From the NCBI RefSeq assembly GCF_016458275.1, contig NZ_JAEMHM010000012.1:124001-188000 (forward strand): a stretch of DNA of 64,000 nucleotides, in the 5' to 3' direction. Below are positions 61,677 through 64,000 of the stretch, one piece after another (the first letter of the stretch is position 1; every line of letters starts with the position of its first letter). The translations under genes and the position numbers were made by a program. Origin of the DNA: Geomesophilobacter sediminis (GTDB lineage Bacteria > Desulfobacterota > Desulfuromonadia > Geobacterales > Geobacteraceae). The notes below the pieces were generated by a model that was not told the DNA's origin, did no database searches, and saw nothing but the letters and a program-made list of their open reading frames with translations.

Positions 61677-63017
61677 ATGGAAAACGTTTGGCAGGAAGCC
61701 CAAGCTAACCTCAAGAAAGTACTGACCGGCCAAACCTACACCACGTGGATAGATCCGCTCAAGTTTCTCGAAGCCACCAGTGACACCATCGTCCTCGAAG
61801 CACCCAGCGCCTTTGTCCAGCAATGGGTCACCGAGAAATATCTCTCCATGGTGAAGGAAGCTATTTCCGCCGTCACCGCCAAAAGCTACCAGGTTGAATT
61901 CCGCATCGCCGAGCCCAAGCCGGAGCCCTCTCCCCAGCCCAAGGAAGAAGAGGTAGAGGCGGCCCCCCCCAAGGCCAAGGAAAAGAAGGCGGAGTACGTC
62001 CCCAACCTGAATCCCAAGTACACCTTCGAATCCTTCGTCTGCGGCGCGAGCAACCAGTTCGCCTACGCCGCCTCCCAGGCGGTCGCCAACAAGCCGGCCA
62101 CCAACTACAACCCGCTTTTCATCTACGGCGGGGTCGGTCTGGGGAAGACGCACCTGGTCCACGCGATCGGGAACCAGATTCTCAAGAAGAATCCGAAGGC
62201 GAAGATCTGCTACTACTCCTCCGAAAAATTCATGAACGAGATGATCAACTCGCTCCGTTACAAGAAGATGGACGAGTTCCGCAACAAGTTCCGGAAGGTT
62301 GACCTCCTCCTGATCGACGACATCCAGTTCATGGCGGGCAAGGAAGCGACCCAGGAAGAGTTCTTCCACACCTTCAATGCCCTGTACGACTCCCATAAGC
62401 AGATCGTGATCACCTCGGACAAGTTCCCCAAGGATATTCCGGGGCTCGAGGAACGCCTGAGATCGCGTTTCGAATGGGGGTTGATCGCCGACATCCAGCC
62501 GCCCGACATCGAGACCAAGGTCGCGATTCTCAAGAAGAAGTCGGACATGCACTCGGTAAACCTCCCCGACGACGTTGCCCTCTTTTTGGCCGCCGGCGCC
62601 ACCAACAACATCCGCGAGCTGGAAGGGATGCTGATCCGCCTGGAGGCGTTCGCGAGCCTGACCGGTAACGAGATCAACCTGGGGATGGCGCGCGAGGTGA
62701 TGAAGGACATCATCGTCGAGAAAACCAAAGAGATCACCGTGGAGATGATCCAGAAGCAGGTCGCGGAACACTTCCGCATCAAGCTTTCCGAACTCAAGTC
62801 GGACAAGCGGGTCAAGACCTTGGTCGTTCCCCGGCAGATCGCCATATACATATGCCGGGAGCTGACCAAGTCCTCCTACCCGGAAATCGGTGAGAAGTTC
62901 GGCGGCAAGGACCACTCCACCATCATCCATTCGGTGAAGAAGATCGAGAAGCAGTTGGCGGCCGATTCGGAGTTCCGGGGGACTGTGGAAGAAATCAAGA
63001 AAAAGCTGTTCACATAG
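61677..63017 (+). CDS. dnaA: Chromosomal replication initiator
   Basis: DnaA binds origin boxes and melts DNA with ATP. The 446 residues show domain I (VWQEAQANLKKVL), a short Pro/Lys/Glu-rich domain II (about 82-105), the AAA+ domain with Walker A GGVGLGKTH and Walker B LLIDDIQF, sensor and Arg-finger region SRFEWG, and domain IV with the signature GGKDHSTIIHSVKKI. AAGAAGG precedes the ATG. Followed by the candidate origin and dnaN. Confidence 0.98.
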   Translation: MENVWQEAQANLKKVLTGQTYTTWIDPLKFLEATSDTIVLEAPSAFVQQWVTEKYLSMVKEAISAVTAKSYQVEFRIAEPKPEPSPQPKEEEVEAAPPKAKEKKAEYVPNLNPKYTFESFVCGASNQFAYAASQAVANKPATNYNPLFIYGGVGLGKTHLVHAIGNQILKKNPKAKICYYSSEKFMNEMINSLRYKKMDEFRNKFRKVDLLLIDDIQFMAGKEATQEEFFHTFNALYDSHKQIVITSDKFPKDIPGLEERLRSRFEWGLIADIQPPDIETKVAILKKKSDMHSVNLPDDVALFLAAGATNNIRELEGMLIRLEAFASLTGNEINLGMAREVMKDIIVEKTKEITVEMIQKQVAEHFRIKLSELKSDKRVKTLVVPRQIAIYICRELTKSSYPEIGEKFGGKDHSTIIHSVKKIEKQLAADSEFRGTVEEIKKKLFT

Positions 63018-63238
63018 CTGCGGATCTCTGTGCATAAACCGGGGGTGCCTGTGGACAGATTGGAGCGCCTGTGCACAAAGGGCGCAAAGTCAGCTTTTAA
63101 TCCCCGCGGTTTCCCCGAGTAAAAACGACGAATATTCAAGGGCTCAGCACGGTTATCAACATATAGACAGGCATCTACTAACTACTACTTAAAAGATTTA
63201 AAAAAAGTATTAAAAGAAGCGGGACCCAAGGAGAAGAC
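63018..63238. other. Candidate oriC (dnaA-dnaN intergenic region)
   Basis: Three DnaA-box-like sequences in one orientation lie at 63029-63037 (TGTGCATAA), 63050-63058 (TGTGGACAG) and 63070-63078 (TGTGCACAA), about two helical turns apart. An opposite box, TTATCAACA, is at 63153-63161. The AT-rich run 63188-63217 (TTAAAAGATTTAAAAAAAGT) could be the unwinding element. Confidence 0.65.
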
Positions 63239-64000
63239 ATGGAGTTCAAAATAAGCAAAGAAATTTTCCTCAAGGCACTCCAGAGAATTCAGGGAATCGT
63301 TGAAAAGCGAAACACCATGCCCATCCTCTCCAACGCTCTTTTGGAGGTCGGCAACGAACAGCTGTTCGTCACTGCTACTGACCTCGAGGTCGGCATGAAG
63401 AGCTCCTACCCGACCCAGGTGATCCGGGAAGGGAAAATTACGGTTTCCGCCAAGAAGCTGTACGAGATCGTCAAGGAGATGCCGGACGAAGAGATCCACT
63501 TCTCCACCAAGGAAAACGACTGGGTCGAAATCGTCTGCGGCAAGGCCCGCTTCAACATCGTCGGCCTGTCGTCGGACGAGTTCCCCTACTTCCCGAAGGT
63601 CAAGGAAGAGAACTTCATCCTGTTCAAAAACGAGATCCTCGCCGAGATGATCGAGAAGACCTCCTACGCGATCTGCTACGACGAGACCAAGTACAACCTG
63701 AACGGCATCTTCATCAAGGGGATCGACGAAGGCGAAGAGACCCTGCTCCGCATGGTCGCGACCGACGGCCACCGCCTCTCGGTATCCGAAAAAAGAATCG
63801 AGGGCAAGGTCGGCCCCGAGCTCGCCAAAGGGGTGATCTTCCCGAAAAAAGGCATCTTCGAGCTCAAGAAGATGACCGAGGAAGAGGCCGGCGAAATCAT
63901 GCTCGGTTTCATGGACAACAGCGCGGTGATCAAGAAGGGGAACACCGTGGTGGTCATGCGGCTCATCGACGGTGAGTTCCCGGACTACACCAAGGTCATC
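63239..64000 (+). CDS. dnaN: DNA polymerase III beta sliding clamp (3' end off the window)
   Basis: The first 254 codons are present. The N-terminal MEFKISKEIFLKALQRIQGI and VEKRNTMPILSNALLE, the ATDLEVGM segment, LSSDEFPYFP and ATDGHRLSVSE are typical of the clamp's first two domains. AAGGAG lies seven bases before the ATG. The remaining third lies beyond 64000. Confidence 0.97.
   Translation, partial: MEFKISKEIFLKALQRIQGIVEKRNTMPILSNALLEVGNEQLFVTATDLEVGMKSSYPTQVIREGKITVSAKKLYEIVKEMPDEEIHFSTKENDWVEIVCGKARFNIVGLSSDEFPYFPKVKEENFILFKNEILAEMIEKTSYAICYDETKYNLNGIFIKGIDEGEETLLRMVATDGHRLSVSEKRIEGKVGPELAKGVIFPKKGIFELKKMTEEEAGEIMLGFMDNSAVIKKGNTVVVMRLIDGEFPDYTKVI

Overview
The window is a high-GC chromosomal segment that ends at a replication origin: dnaA and the first 254 codons of dnaN lie at the right edge, and divergent from them runs the usual rpmH-rnpA-yidD-yidC-mnmE-mnmG-rsmG block. 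A PpcA-type triheme cytochrome, an Hdr-Flx electron-transfer operon, selB, a DapL-type lysine pathway and many families of short dispersed palindromic repeats point to a deltaproteobacterium of the Geobacter/Geomonas/Citrifermentans group. This placement is inferred from gene content; no 16S gene is present.

Layout. 1-10 kb: an unidentified gene tail, an MFS transporter, GMP reductase (guaC), a translationally coupled ovoA plus PLP-lyase pair (probable ovothiol synthesis), a small hypothetical gene, and threonine catabolism (tdh, kbl). 10-15.6 kb: a leftward caa3-type cytochrome c oxidase operon (sco-coxA-coxC-coxD-coxB-ctaB). 15.8-23.3 kb: an OprB-like porin, a cobalt/nickel ECF transporter (cbiM-cbiQ-cbiO), a small exported peptide and a P-type ATPase with an unusual PEEFP motif. 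23.5-30.5 kb: a hemerythrin-tailed chemotaxis protein, a papain-like protease, hemH with a tiny Cys-rich partner, and a MoxR ATPase next to a 649-residue protein of unknown function. 30.8-36.9 kb: selB and two half-transporter ABC exporters, with a degenerate GxxExxY gene boxed by a 43-bp inverted repeat between them.

37.4-44.6 kb is a rightward seven-gene operon, hdrCBA-flxDCBA, preceded by a perfect 13-bp inverted repeat. It should couple NADH oxidation to ferredoxin and thiol/disulfide chemistry. 44.6-49.7 kb: a gene of unknown function behind a possible pseudoknotted leader, a hemolysin III-like protein, a BioD/DRTGG protein, the triheme cytochrome divergent from a membrane-anchored HTH regulator, and a DJ-1/PfpI protein. 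49.7-54.2 kb: the lysine genes lysA-dapA-dapB-dapL. 54.6-64 kb: the origin block, with two parS sites between mnmG and mnmE but no parAB in the window.

Together the genes describe an anaerobe with c-type cytochromes and flavin-based electron transfer that still carries O2-linked functions: caa3 oxidase, the O2-using enzyme OvoA and a hemerythrin O2 sensor. Most intergenic gaps are filled by at least six families of short inverted repeats; one copy forms the last codons of the MFS gene.
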